From Longilinea arvoryzae (GTDB taxonomy: Bacteria > Chloroflexota > Anaerolineae > Anaerolineales > Anaerolineaceae), in NCBI RefSeq assembly GCF_001050235.1, contig NZ_DF967972.1:213378-277377 (forward strand): a stretch of DNA of 64,000 nt, in the 5' to 3' direction. The position numbers were made by a program, and so were the translations under genes. Under the pieces are notes generated by a model, which did not search any database, was not told the DNA's origin, and was given only the letters and a program-made list of their open reading frames with translations. Below are positions 52,399 to 60,782 of the stretch, piece by piece (the first letter of the stretch is position 1; each line of letters opens with the position of its first letter).

Positions 52399-52893
52399 CT
52401 ACAGGCGCAACGTCTTCAACTTGCTTTCCATGCGCCGGCTCATGACCTGCCGCAGGTGATCCTTCTCTTCCTTGAGAATGACGCTGAAATCCTCCGGCTG
52501 CAGCATCGGGTACAGGGCGGTCAATTCCTGGACGAATAGGACAGAATCGCGCTCGGAACGCTCTGCCAGATCGTAAATCTGATCCTTGTTGGTGTACTTT
52601 GCCGCTTGCTCCCGCAGTTTATCGGCGTCTTTCAGCATGTTATTCCCGATCAAGAGTTTCAGGTACTCCTCCTGATCGTCTGCGACGTCGACCGTCAGCC
52701 CCTTGCTGTCTGCGAATTTCTTAAGCAAGGCTGTGTAGATGGAATAGTGGCGATCTTCATCCTTGGCCAAACTCTCGAAGAATTTGGCGCCTAATTTGGA
52801 GTCGCTCGCAAACTGGCGGTACAGCGCCCCAACCGCTTTCTCGTTCGCCGCCATCATCTCGAAGAATTCAGTACCATCGTATTGCTTGCCCAT
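52399..52893 (-). CDS. Ferritin-like/rubrerythrin-domain protein
   Basis: This encodes 164 aa, all helical. Paired Glu/His motifs occur as NEKAVGALY, KDEDRHYSIY, ERSERDSVLF and KEEKDHLRQV, spaced as in a four-helix diiron bundle. It lacks a rubredoxin domain. The likely role is iron binding or peroxide defence. GGAGGGA lies just before the ATG. AT-rich promoter-like DNA precedes it (52920-52975). Confidence 0.75.
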   Translation of the reverse strand: MGKQYDGTEFFEMMAANEKAVGALYRQFASDSKLGAKFFESLAKDEDRHYSIYTALLKKFADSKGLTVDVADDQEEYLKLLIGNNMLKDADKLREQAAKYTNKDQIYDLAERSERDSVLFVQELTALYPMLQPEDFSVILKEEKDHLRQVMSRRMESKLKTLRL

Positions 52894-53078
52894 TGGATCC
52901 CTCCAGTCGGTGGATACTCATTGAGTGTATCGTATGCTGATATTATTTATTTATATTACACACATGATAAACAAATAACAAGCATGATCCATTTGGCGCT
53001 GTTCGTCCGATAGGATGATCAGCGTCAAAGTGGGCGTAAAACCGCGCCTGAAATGCCTATCCACCCAACGGTGTGCCC

Positions 53079-53103
53079 AAAGGTGGCGAGGATTCGAACC
53101 GCT
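53079..53103 (-). other. tRNA 3'-end-like fragment
   Basis: The minus strand reads GCGGTTCGAATCCTCGCCACC, which has a T-loop (TTCGAAT), a CCTCG T-stem side and an acceptor-like tail, but no D or anticodon arm. It abuts the stop codon of the DUF7000-like gene. It could be a remnant attachment site. Confidence 0.4.
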
Positions 53104-53612
53104 CAGTCACCTTCGTTCTTGATCTGCGCTAAGAAATCCTCGATATCCGCGATAAATTTCAGCGTCCCTGCCTCGATTTGTTGGGTTAAGGCAGCCAGAT
53201 CGGTGAAATCCGGATTATCGACCAAAACGAACTCCAGGATCGAATCCGCGCCCTGCGGGGTGGATACGAGACGATATTGCTTCCAGCCGCTTTCCTTGAA
53301 CAATTTCCAGTATTGGGTTTGGACCTGTTTATTCACCGCCGCCAGCCAGACCTCAAAGCGAAAGGCTTCGTGCAGAAAGACGATCGCGATTTTTAATTTT
53401 CGATCTTTCAAAGGCTGCGGAAGGATGGAAAAATAAGTCATGTCCATGTAGCCGAAATAAATGCTGCCGGGCACGGAAAAGTCGGGATGGCTATTTTGGA
53501 AATGCGTGCGCAGCTCCAGGATGTATTCCATAAGGCCTTTATAAGCCTTGCTGATCACACCCTTCTCGAGTTGTTTGCGATATTCATTCATGGACTCGTG
53601 GAATGATTCCAT
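53103..53612 (-). CDS. DUF7000-like protein
   Basis: This encodes 169 aa. It begins with a helical MNEYRKQLEKGVISKAYKGLMEYI segment and continues GSIYFGYMDMTYFSILPQPLKDRKLKIAIVFLHEAFRFEVWLAAVNKQ, a pattern found in short uncharacterised cytosolic proteins. Function is unknown. GAGGGG precedes the ATG. The frame ends beside the tRNA-like fragment at 53079-53103, so it might have arrived on an element that used that tRNA end. Confidence 0.75.
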   Translation of the reverse strand: MESFHESMNEYRKQLEKGVISKAYKGLMEYILELRTHFQNSHPDFSVPGSIYFGYMDMTYFSILPQPLKDRKLKIAIVFLHEAFRFEVWLAAVNKQVQTQYWKLFKESGWKQYRLVSTPQGADSILEFVLVDNPDFTDLAALTQQIEAGTLKFIADIEDFLAQIKNEGD

Positions 53613-53779
53613 CGTATCCCCTCTCGGTATTACATGACGTATCTACAGCCATTTTATAGTAGATCGCGATCGATAGGGTCGATGGAGTGAAATCGGGTTT
53701 CGCATCGCGGAAAACGGCCGCCGGTTGGCGGCGTATGCCAGAACAAAACGCCGCCGTGAATATCGGATGGGGGCCGCTC

Positions 53780-54898
53780 TCACTTCGGATTGAATTGGAG
53801 ATACGCCTCCAGCTTTTCAAGCGCTTCCGGCAGGTTCTCGCGGCCGAAGCCCAACCGAAAATGATGGCTGTCGAAGTCGTAGACTGTGGAAGGCAAAAGC
53901 ATGATATTGGCTTCCCGGACCACCTGCTGGCAAAAGTCCAGCGCGTCGCGATCCTCTTTCAGCCTGGGGAAAGCAATCGTCCCGGCCCGGGGTCTCACCC
54001 ATTCGAAACGATCCGCATGGTCTTCGAAGAATCGATCCAACAGGCCGAGGTTCCGCTGAATGCGGGCCCGGTGCGTGGCGATGATCTTCTCCCGTGAGCG
54101 CAGGACGATCAGCGACAGGATTTCGCTCGGGGCGCTGCTGCAGATGGTGGTGTAGTCCTTGAAAGCCGCCATTCTAGCGAACCAATCCGCATCCCGAGTG
54201 ACGACCCAGCCAATCCGGACGCCGGCCATCCCGAAGGTCTTGGACATGCCGAAAAGCGAAACCGCCCTGTCATAGACCTCGCAGGCCGAGGGCAGCCGAT
54301 CTTGGTGATCATATTCCAGAAAACGGTACATTTCGTCTGAGAACAGATACAGATGATGCTTTTGGGCAAGATCGACGATCCGCTGGAAATCTCCCTTGGG
54401 CGGTAAATAACCGGTCGGGTTGTGCGGAAAATTCACGATCATGAGTTTGGTGTTGGGTTGGATGTGCTCTTCAAGGAAGTCAGGATCGAAGCGCCAGCCG
54501 TTTTCCTCCTCGGGTTTCCACAGCGTGACCTCGCAGCCAATGCCCGCGGCGATTTCATACAGGGATTGGTAGCCCGGGAAGGTGCAGATGACGTGGTCGC
54601 CCCGATCCAGGATGGCGTTCAGGGCGATAAAAATGCCCTCTTCCGGCGCGACGACCAGGCAGTCCCGGGCGCTGATGCCGGTATAGATGTGGGCGATTTC
54701 TTCGCGCAACAACGGGTGCCCCAACGACTCGGTATATCCCAACGCCAGGTTGTCCCACAGTTCTTTCGTCTCCGGGTCTGCCAGGGCGAGGATGTCCTTT
54801 TGGGGGATGCCGTCGCAGTCCGAGCTGGACAGCAGGTATTGGACGGAGAATTCGTATTGGGCGAAATAGCGTTCCAGTTTGAAGGGGGATAGTTTCAT
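53780..54898 (-). CDS. Class I/II aminotransferase
   Basis: This encodes 372 aa. It has IVNFPHNPTGYLP near residue 163, PLP-binding LFSDEMYRFLEY and the Schiff-base lysine in LFGMSKTFGMAGVRIGW near residue 217. The N-terminal YFAQYEFSVQYLLSSSDCDGI is typical of the MalY/AspC-like branch with capreomycidine-synthase-like members. The amino donor is unknown. The ATG at 54898 is the first family-consistent start; the 74-codon extension is not supported. Confidence 0.88.
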   Translation of the reverse strand: MKLSPFKLERYFAQYEFSVQYLLSSSDCDGIPQKDILALADPETKELWDNLALGYTESLGHPLLREEIAHIYTGISARDCLVVAPEEGIFIALNAILDRGDHVICTFPGYQSLYEIAAGIGCEVTLWKPEEENGWRFDPDFLEEHIQPNTKLMIVNFPHNPTGYLPPKGDFQRIVDLAQKHHLYLFSDEMYRFLEYDHQDRLPSACEVYDRAVSLFGMSKTFGMAGVRIGWVVTRDADWFARMAAFKDYTTICSSAPSEILSLIVLRSREKIIATHRARIQRNLGLLDRFFEDHADRFEWVRPRAGTIAFPRLKEDRDALDFCQQVVREANIMLLPSTVYDFDSHHFRLGFGRENLPEALEKLEAYLQFNPK

Positions 54899-55007
54899 CG
54901 GGTTTCGCGCTCCATTCCGGTAAAGGGTAATAAATTCAAACGGTAAAACGTGTTTGCATATTCGAGTATATACCGGAGTGAGATGGATTTGAAGGAAAGT
55001 GCCCTGG

Positions 55008-55168
55008 CGTAGGTTGGGTTGAGGGGTGGGAAAATCCAGATCCAGGTGAGTCATAGCACACCCCGAAACCCAACGTTCAGGATTGAATGTTGGGTTTCGC
55101 CAACGCCTGAATGGTCGCATTGATCGCCCGCAAACCTGATCCGTTTTCGAGGTTCAACCCAACCTACG
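55008..55168 (+). repeat. REP-like nested palindromic unit
   Basis: The outer 15-bp inverted repeat CGTAGGTTGGGTTGA (55008-55022) pairs perfectly with 55154-55168. Inside is CGAAACCCAAC (55064-55074) pairing with 55089-55099 and continuing as a near-perfect stem of about 20 bp. It fills the gap between the aminotransferase and tRNA-Asn; I see no gene in it. Confidence 0.75.
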
Positions 55169-55246
55169 TGTGACGCCGTTAATGTAAAAACCGCCTTTCC
55201 GGCGGTTCAATCAGAAATCAGCAATCGAAAATCAGAAATAAAAAGG

Positions 55247-55319
55247 CTCCTCGTCGAGGACTCGAACCTCGAACCTAGCGGTTAACAGCCGCCCGCTCTG
55301 CCGATTGAGCTAACGAGGA
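55247..55319 (-). tRNA. tRNA-Asn (anticodon GTT)
   Basis: 73 nt on the minus strand with a complete cloverleaf: acceptor TCCTCGT/ACGAGGA, D-arm GCTC...GAGC, anticodon arm GGCGG-CTGTTAA-CCGCT, T-arm CGAGG-TTCGAGT-CCTCG, discriminator G. The 3' CCA is not encoded (only GCC), so it must be added by CCA-adding enzyme. A T run follows as terminator. Confidence 0.97.
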
Positions 55320-55354
55320 AAGCGTCTGTTATTATATGCCAATCGCCCGTCTTG

Positions 55355-57106
55355 TCAAGGTGAGGGCTGGGTAAAAATCCCCAGCTCCACGTAGTCCCAC
55401 CAGGATTGCTGCTGGGCATAGAACCAGATCATGACGTCGTTGGCGCGTGGATTGGCAACGGCCGGTTGGCAGCAGGCGCCGTGATAGACCGCGTCGAACT
55501 GGGCCGGCCAGGTGGAACCGTCGTAGAAAATGCCGGTCTTGCCGTTCTGGACGAAGAAGAAGAACGGCTTGCCCTCCAGCAGACTGAAATTGAAGATCTC
55601 CTGGAAGCCGGCTTTCTGGTTATAGAGTTCGCCTTCCACCACCAGCGCCCCGTTCGCCTCCAGCACCCAGCGCCCGGCCCAGTTCCACACGCCGTAGATC
55701 CGGGAAGGTCCTCCCCGCGGCAACATGGCGTAGCGGTAGACCTCCTGGCCGTCCACCTTGATCACGGCGTCGATGTGGGTCGTCGAACGGGTATCCTCCT
55801 CAACTGTGATGACGCGCCCAGCCGAAGTGGCGCTGGTGGGCAGTTCCTCCGCCGAGGCTGTGCGTAAGCTGGCGCGCTTTTCCAAAACCGAGGCCGGGAT
55901 GCGGCCCGCGAATTCGGAATTCCCGGGCCAGTCCAGACTGATCGGAGCGATCGGGTAGTTTTCCATGGTCAGCGGCCCCAATTGGGTGACCGCGGGTTCG
56001 ATCTGGGTTGGGATGCTGGCCGGGTCGGGTGTCGCCAGCGGAATCGCCGTAGACGTCAGAATCACGTGCGGCAGATCAAGCGAAAAAGCGATCATTTCCG
56101 CGTGCGGCGGATCCAGCGTCAGGCGCAGGAAAGCCGCCTGCCCGGGTTGCGTGGGATCCGGCAGCAACAGCGTGGCCAGCGCATCGGCGGGGGCATTCGC
56201 GCCGGGCAGGATCAGGCACGGGTCGTCCTCGACGTCCAGGCTGTTCCACTGCTGGGGAATACTGCGCAGCGTGGGCTGGGCACCGTAGCGTTCGGGATGC
56301 AGGTTGGCCTCCATTTCACAGGCCTGGTCAAGGCGCGCTCCAAAACCACGGTACGTCTCAAGGCGCGCAAAGCCGTTATCGCCGTCGAAAACGACGTCGC
56401 CAGTTTGCTGCCATTCGCGCGGCACGGCGAAGGAAAACTGATAGGTCGAACTGGTGTACGAAAGCCAGGTTTGGGGCGCGCGGTGCTGGTACGTGAAGTT
56501 CGCGGTATCCCCAGCTTGAAGCGATTCGGCCATCCACAGCAGCAGGTCGTCGCTCACTGCCCCCGGCCAACCCGCTCCTGCCAGGCGCAGGTCATACGCC
56601 AATCCGTTTTCCTGCCAAAACAGGCCCGGTTCACCCGGCCGGGTCGCGTAGAAATAGGCGCTCGAACCGCGCACACTGGTCGGGCGGATATTGTCGGCGG
56701 TCGGCAGCTCGAGCACTCGAAACCAGCCTTCCAGGTCGAGCTGCAGGTTGGATTGGGTGAATCCGAGCTCGCGCGCATCGCCTGAATTGAGATCCGCGGC
56801 GTGGTAAGTCATTTCCACGCTTTGCGAACCATCGGCGAAGGTCTTCACATTCGCGCTGTCGCCGTCCGTCAGGCCGGCCGGAACGAAAGTCAGCCCGAGC
56901 AGCGAAAAGCTCACCTGGGCCTGCAATTCATTCGGCGGCAGCTCGAACTCCTGTTGTTGAACCGGCGTGGCGACGGCCATTTCGGCGCCGGGAGACGGCA
57001 TCTGGGTAACAGGTTGGGTTGCCTGGAGCGTAGGTACAGCCGGGGATACGCTGCACGCTGCCAGCAGCAGAATCCCCACAATTGCCATCATGAGTCTGGG
57101 ATGCAT
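55355..57106 (-). CDS. Large lipoprotein, unknown function
   Basis: This encodes 583 aa. A signal peptide ends in the lipobox LLAAC (Cys about residue 18), followed by a Thr/Pro/Ala stretch and several repeated beta-rich blocks (VSFSLLGLTFVPAGL, then AYDLRLAGAGWPG, then SSTYQFSFAVPREW). The C-terminal third has VYRYAMLPRGGPSRIYGVWNWAGRWVLEANGALVVEG, which resembles a beta-propeller or lectin-like repeat. There is no catalytic motif. The ATG has a TATAAT box exactly 7 nt upstream and no Shine-Dalgarno. Confidence 0.78.
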   Translation of the reverse strand: MHPRLMMAIVGILLLAACSVSPAVPTLQATQPVTQMPSPGAEMAVATPVQQQEFELPPNELQAQVSFSLLGLTFVPAGLTDGDSANVKTFADGSQSVEMTYHAADLNSGDARELGFTQSNLQLDLEGWFRVLELPTADNIRPTSVRGSSAYFYATRPGEPGLFWQENGLAYDLRLAGAGWPGAVSDDLLLWMAESLQAGDTANFTYQHRAPQTWLSYTSSTYQFSFAVPREWQQTGDVVFDGDNGFARLETYRGFGARLDQACEMEANLHPERYGAQPTLRSIPQQWNSLDVEDDPCLILPGANAPADALATLLLPDPTQPGQAAFLRLTLDPPHAEMIAFSLDLPHVILTSTAIPLATPDPASIPTQIEPAVTQLGPLTMENYPIAPISLDWPGNSEFAGRIPASVLEKRASLRTASAEELPTSATSAGRVITVEEDTRSTTHIDAVIKVDGQEVYRYAMLPRGGPSRIYGVWNWAGRWVLEANGALVVEGELYNQKAGFQEIFNFSLLEGKPFFFFVQNGKTGIFYDGSTWPAQFDAVYHGACCQPAVANPRANDVMIWFYAQQQSWWDYVELGIFTQPSP

Positions 57107-57112
57107 GCCTTG

Positions 57113-57118
57113 ATTATA
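57113..57118 (-). promoter_or_regulatory. -10 hexamer giving a probable leaderless start of the lipoprotein gene
   Basis: TATAAT on the minus strand; the seventh base downstream is the A of the ATG at 57106. The -35 is weak (GATGAC-like). Confidence 0.5.
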
Positions 57119-57229
57119 GTGCAGGCGCTCGAGTCATCCCTATTATTAATCCGTCAAATCAGTAAAATCCTTGATTGAGTCCATGACATTTACCTGTAAA
57201 ATTTATGACATTCGCAATGCAAACTATTG

Positions 57230-57259
57230 TTGACAGATTCTGTCTGATTGTGCTATTCT
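57230..57259 (+). promoter_or_regulatory. Promoter of the small ferredoxin
   Basis: TTGACA (57230-57235), 18 bp, TATTCT (57254-57259) preceded by an extended TG (57251-57252). The leader is about 40 nt and ends in AGGAAAGG before the ATG. Confidence 0.78.
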
Positions 57260-57306
57260 TTCGACCATATACAGCTCCTACAAGTCTCAGGAAAGGACTT
57301 TCTACC

Positions 57307-57480
57307 ATGGCTTATCAGATCGACTCGAATGAATGCATCGCTTGCGGCGCTTGCGAAGCCGAATGCCCCGAAGGCGCGATTTCCGAACAGGGTGGCGTAT
57401 ACGTGATCGACGCGACCAAGTGCCAGGATTGCGGCAGCTGCGCGGATGTTTGCCCGGTGGGCGCGCCCAGCAAGAAATAA
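57307..57480 (+). CDS. Small 2[4Fe-4S] ferredoxin
   Basis: This encodes 57 aa. Two complete cluster motifs are [12 protein letters not shown] (C-x2-C-x2-C-x3-C) near residue 10 and [12 protein letters not shown] near residue 39, each with the following proline of bacterial ferredoxins. It is an electron carrier for the anaerobic metabolism suggested by the rubrerythrin. It stands alone with its own strong promoter and terminator. The ATG at 57307 is used because the upstream frame is promoter DNA. Confidence 0.96.
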   Translation: MAYQIDSNECIACGACEAECPEGAISEQGGVYVIDATKCQDCGSCADVCPVGAPSKK

Positions 57481-57503
57481 TCTCAAGCAATTCTTTTATT
57501 ACA

Positions 57504-57543
57504 CGCAAAAAAGCAGCCTGATCGAACAGGCTGCTTTTTTGCG
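57504..57543 (+). terminator. Perfect intrinsic terminator after the ferredoxin
   Basis: A 17-bp inverted repeat (57504-57520, 57527-57543) with core AGCAGCCTG/CAGGCTGCT and runs of A and T on the two sides. It also works in the opposite direction. Confidence 0.92.
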
Positions 57544-57557
57544 TCCCGGGCATGAGT

Positions 57558-57585
57558 TTGACAACCCCAACCTCAACGATATAAT
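57558..57585 (+). promoter_or_regulatory. Sigma-70-type promoter of the four-TM protein
   Basis: TTGACA (57558-57563), 16 bp, TATAAT (57580-57585). Confidence 0.78.
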
Positions 57586-57627
57586 TCTTCGTATATCGAA
57601 TTCATACTGATTTCAGAAAGAGGAGCC

Positions 57628-58092
57628 ATGTTGCAAACCATCCTGATCACGCTGCACAACCTCACCCGCTGGCTGGTGCTGATCTTCGGAGCGCTGGCCG
57701 TGGCGCGCGCCTTTGCCGGCTGGCTGGGGAAGAAAGGCTGGCAAAAAGCTGACGACCGCGCCGGCATGCTCTTCACCGGCATGCTCGATCTGCAACTGCT
57801 CCTGGGCCTGGCGCTTTACTTCACCAGCCCTTTCATGCAGCCGATCTTCAGGGATTTCGGCGTCGCCATGGCTGGCACCAGCCTGCGCTTCTTCGGCGTC
57901 GTGCACGCCGGAGGCATGCTGCTGGCCATTCTCATCGCGCACGCGGCCCGGTCGCTTTCCCGAAAGGCCGCCAGCGACCCACTCAAACACCAGCGGAGCG
58001 CTATCGGCTTTGGGTTGGCGCTGCTGATCGTCGCAATCCTCATTCCCTGGATGCGGCCGCTGCTGCAGTTCTTCGGACTGCTGACCGTCTAG
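57628..58092 (+). CDS. Four-TM membrane protein, cytochrome-b561-like pattern
   Basis: This encodes 154 aa with four helices (about 12-32, 55-72, 90-108, 126-146). Histidines fall in or beside the helices (LHNLTRWLVLI, VVHAGGMLLAILIAHAA), as in small b-type haem proteins of uncharacterised families. The haem assignment is inference. GAGGAGCC precedes the ATG. It has its own strong promoter, right after the ferredoxin, but no shared operon. Confidence 0.7.
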   Translation: MLQTILITLHNLTRWLVLIFGALAVARAFAGWLGKKGWQKADDRAGMLFTGMLDLQLLLGLALYFTSPFMQPIFRDFGVAMAGTSLRFFGVVHAGGMLLAILIAHAARSLSRKAASDPLKHQRSAIGFGLALLIVAILIPWMRPLLQFFGLLTV

Positions 58093-58117
58093 AAGATCCG
58101 AGGCGCTGCGCTAGGCT

Positions 58118-59101
58118 TTACGGTTTGACGTAAACCAGAATCTTTCCCCGCGCGGGCGATCCTGTGAGCACCACCGCGTAGCGCCCGGCGGGCAGCTCTC
58201 CCCAGGCCGGATTGGAGCGGTCTTCGACGGTCGAATAGCCTTCGCCGTGCAGGATGGGGAAGCTCCAGTTTTCAGGCCCGGTGATCGATACATCCAGATA
58301 ATCGGTGCGCACGTTGCGCGCCAGCACCAGCAACCCCAGCGGCCCGGCCTCGGTCTGGTCGAAGGCGTACAGCGTCACGCCCGCCCGGTCGGCCTGAGCC
58401 AGATCGAATTCAGCCGCCAGCCGGTATCCCGCGGGGATCACGGCCGTCTGGGCGTCGCGGTTGATCCACAGCAGACTGCCCGCCAGAACGGCGGCCAGCA
58501 GCGCCATCCCGGCCAACGTGCGCCGGACGGTCGGATTGGCCATGGGGGATTCAGGCTGGCGCGACCAGTTGTGAATAGCAGACACCTGTCCCCAGCCGGC
58601 GACGATCAACGCAATCCCGCCCGCCACCAGCGCGGCGAAAACCAGGGCCACCAAAATCGGCGGTAGCCCGGAGAAAATCACAAAGCTGATGACATCATCC
58701 GCGGGGCGTTCCCCGCTCAAATAGACCAGCGGCAGCACGACCCAGGGTAGCGTCGAACCCAGGACGCTCACCCCGCCGATCCAGCGAACCGCGATCAGCA
58801 GCAGATTGCGCCCGCTGCGGGTGATCCCCAGGAAGATCAAATAGACCAGCACCGGCAGCGCCCACCCCGAAACCGAGATCAGCGCCTGCTGGGCGTTGGT
58901 AAAGGTCCCATCCAAAACGGCATGCGCCGAGAAGTTCAGGAAGTTCACGTCGATCAGGCCGACCGTCCCGCCCGAAAGCAGCGCCGCCAACGCGTGCCCG
59001 CCTTCATGCAGCGTGGTGTAGACAAAGGTTGTGAAGAACACGGTCAGCAGCAGCAAACCGCTGAACTGTAAAGATGCAGCAATCAGAGTCGACTTTTTCA
59101 A
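58118..59101 (-). CDS. Membrane protein with HExxH zinc motif (M50-like)
   Basis: This encodes 327 aa with about six helices. The HEGGHALAALLSGG motif near residue 33 resembles the first zinc site of M50B-type intramembrane proteases or related M50-like membrane proteins, though the second motif of true S2P (NxxPxxxLDG) is not clear. The C-terminal 90 residues form a soluble beta-domain (YRLAAEFDLAQADRAGVTLYAF...). The TTG at 59101 is used because AGGCGAGGA lies 6 nt upstream; a GTG 10 codons earlier is possible. Confidence 0.7.
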   Translation of the reverse strand: MKKSTLIAASLQFSGLLLLTVFFTTFVYTTLHEGGHALAALLSGGTVGLIDVNFLNFSAHAVLDGTFTNAQQALISVSGWALPVLVYLIFLGITRSGRNLLLIAVRWIGGVSVLGSTLPWVVLPLVYLSGERPADDVISFVIFSGLPPILVALVFAALVAGGIALIVAGWGQVSAIHNWSRQPESPMANPTVRRTLAGMALLAAVLAGSLLWINRDAQTAVIPAGYRLAAEFDLAQADRAGVTLYAFDQTEAGPLGLLVLARNVRTDYLDVSITGPENWSFPILHGEGYSTVEDRSNPAWGELPAGRYAVVLTGSPARGKILVYVKP

Positions 59102-59159
59102 AATGATTCCTCGCCTGCAAGACTGGAACACCGCTCAAATGTGCCTATTATACAGGAAA

Positions 59160-59190
59160 TAAAAATCCGGGCGTCTATATGCGCCCGGAT
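59160..59190 (-). terminator. Intrinsic terminator of the thioredoxin-CcdA gene
   Basis: A 9-bp stem ATCCGGGCG/CGCCCGGAT (59165-59173, 59182-59190), then TTTTTATTT on the minus strand. Confidence 0.85.
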
Positions 59191-59211
59191 GAATTTAATA
59201 ATTTGGACAGA

Positions 59212-60525
59212 TTAGTGGCGTTGACGTCTGGCAGCGCCTTTGCGATGACCGTCCTTCTCGGTTCCAATCCAGATGCCGAATGCGGGCAGGATTTTTCGAT
59301 GCACCAGCAGCACCAGACCGGTGGCGGCAAAGGCAATGCCAAATACGATCAACGAGTCGCCCAGGTCGGTCATCCAGCGCGGGTTGACGATCATCACAAT
59401 TGCCAGGGTGAGCATCAACATGCCGCCGATCAGCTTGATGATGCGGCCGTGCTTCTCTTCGATTTTGCTGGCTTTCAGCGAGAAAACCGCCGTGAAGAAG
59501 AAGACCATTTCATCCAGTTGGTAGATGAGCATATACACCAGCAGCAGCGCCACAAACAGGAGCGGCGTGACTTTTTGCGCCGTCAGCAGGTTGGTCCACA
59601 GCACCGGGAAGCCGGCCGTGCAGGAGAATTCCACCAGCGAGACGCCCGCCCCCAACACCACCGTGGCGCCGGCCAATCCCCAGAAGGATTCACTGGCGTC
59701 CATTATTTTGCGCATGCGCTGGTAGATGCCGGGTTTCTTGCTGTCGTCGATGGTGAACGAAAGACCCTCTTTGTACCAGAAATAGTCTTTGATGTTGACG
59801 ATCGCGAAGAGAAGGGAAACCATGGCCACCGCCACCTGGATCCAGCCCAGGAAACTGACGATTTTCAGAACTGTGAACAGCCCGGTGATGAAAAGCATGT
59901 AAACGGCTGAGGTGACAGTCAGGAAAATCACGCCGATGATGAAAACTTTCTTGCGCGACCCGGTGTGCAGGGTGATCGCCAGCAGCATGGTCAACACCCA
60001 CACCGAGCACGGGTTGACGCCGTCGACGAAGGAAATCAACAGCGTGCTCATGAACAGGGATTGATCCTTGAGGTTGACTTTGCCGATCAGCGGCACATTG
60101 ATCGTATCCGCATTCGAAGTCTGACTGCCTCCACCCGCAACGGCGGCCTGGATGGTAGTCTCGATTTCCTGGCCGATTTCATCGCTGAATCCTACCCAGT
60201 ATTTATCGCCAATGAAAATGGTGGGCACGCCGGTGGCTTCAAAGCCGTGTTCCTGCGCCATCTGCTGCATCATTTTCGCATTGTCTTCGTTATACCAGAC
60301 CTCATAGAAATCCAAGGTGAGACTTGGATATTTCGCTTTTAACCCCTCCAGGAAGGGTTTCGCCTGCGCGCAGTGCGGGCAGCCGTCTCCCCAGAACATG
60401 GTCAAGACAACGGGTTGGTCCCCGGATTGAGCTTTGGCTAACGTGGTCCAGCCCAACCCCAGCAAGATGGCAGCCAGCAAAGCGAATGTCAACGTTCGCG
60501 ACAGACGAGCTGTGGTTCCGTGCAT
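59212..60525 (-). CDS. Thioredoxin/glutaredoxin domain fused to CcdA-type membrane reductase
   Basis: This encodes 437 aa. A signal segment is followed by an extracytoplasmic thioredoxin-fold domain with TMFWGDGCPHCAQAKPFLEGL (CPHC active site near residue 49) and ATGVPTIFIGDKYWVGF. Then come six or more helices with FVDGVNPCSVWVLTMLLAI and VEFSCTAGFPVLWTN, the two Cys sites of the CcdA/DsbD family. It moves electrons across the membrane to reduce outside disulfides. The thioredoxin part precedes the membrane part, unlike classic DsbD. The ATG has GGAGG 6 nt upstream. Confidence 0.88.
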   Translation of the reverse strand: MHGTTARLSRTLTFALLAAILLGLGWTTLAKAQSGDQPVVLTMFWGDGCPHCAQAKPFLEGLKAKYPSLTLDFYEVWYNEDNAKMMQQMAQEHGFEATGVPTIFIGDKYWVGFSDEIGQEIETTIQAAVAGGGSQTSNADTINVPLIGKVNLKDQSLFMSTLLISFVDGVNPCSVWVLTMLLAITLHTGSRKKVFIIGVIFLTVTSAVYMLFITGLFTVLKIVSFLGWIQVAVAMVSLLFAIVNIKDYFWYKEGLSFTIDDSKKPGIYQRMRKIMDASESFWGLAGATVVLGAGVSLVEFSCTAGFPVLWTNLLTAQKVTPLLFVALLLVYMLIYQLDEMVFFFTAVFSLKASKIEEKHGRIIKLIGGMLMLTLAIVMIVNPRWMTDLGDSLIVFGIAFAATGLVLLVHRKILPAFGIWIGTEKDGHRKGAARRQRH

Positions 60526-60782
60526 CCTATCCTCCATGCGACAGGGTTCGATTATGCAGAAATGGAATCTCGAATATTTGGTAACAATAAACACACACGG
60601 GAACATTCTACCATTGACCCGCATTCCACCCTAGCTCCAGGGGCCAAATCCTCATCCTGGCTTAATCTGGATCCCTTTTCACACCGTATTTCGGTTGTGC
60701 AACCGGCTTGCCATTTACCCGACCCGGCGCTAAAGTAAATATAAACCGGGAAAGATTTCGCTTTTGAAAAAAGGGAGGTCGT

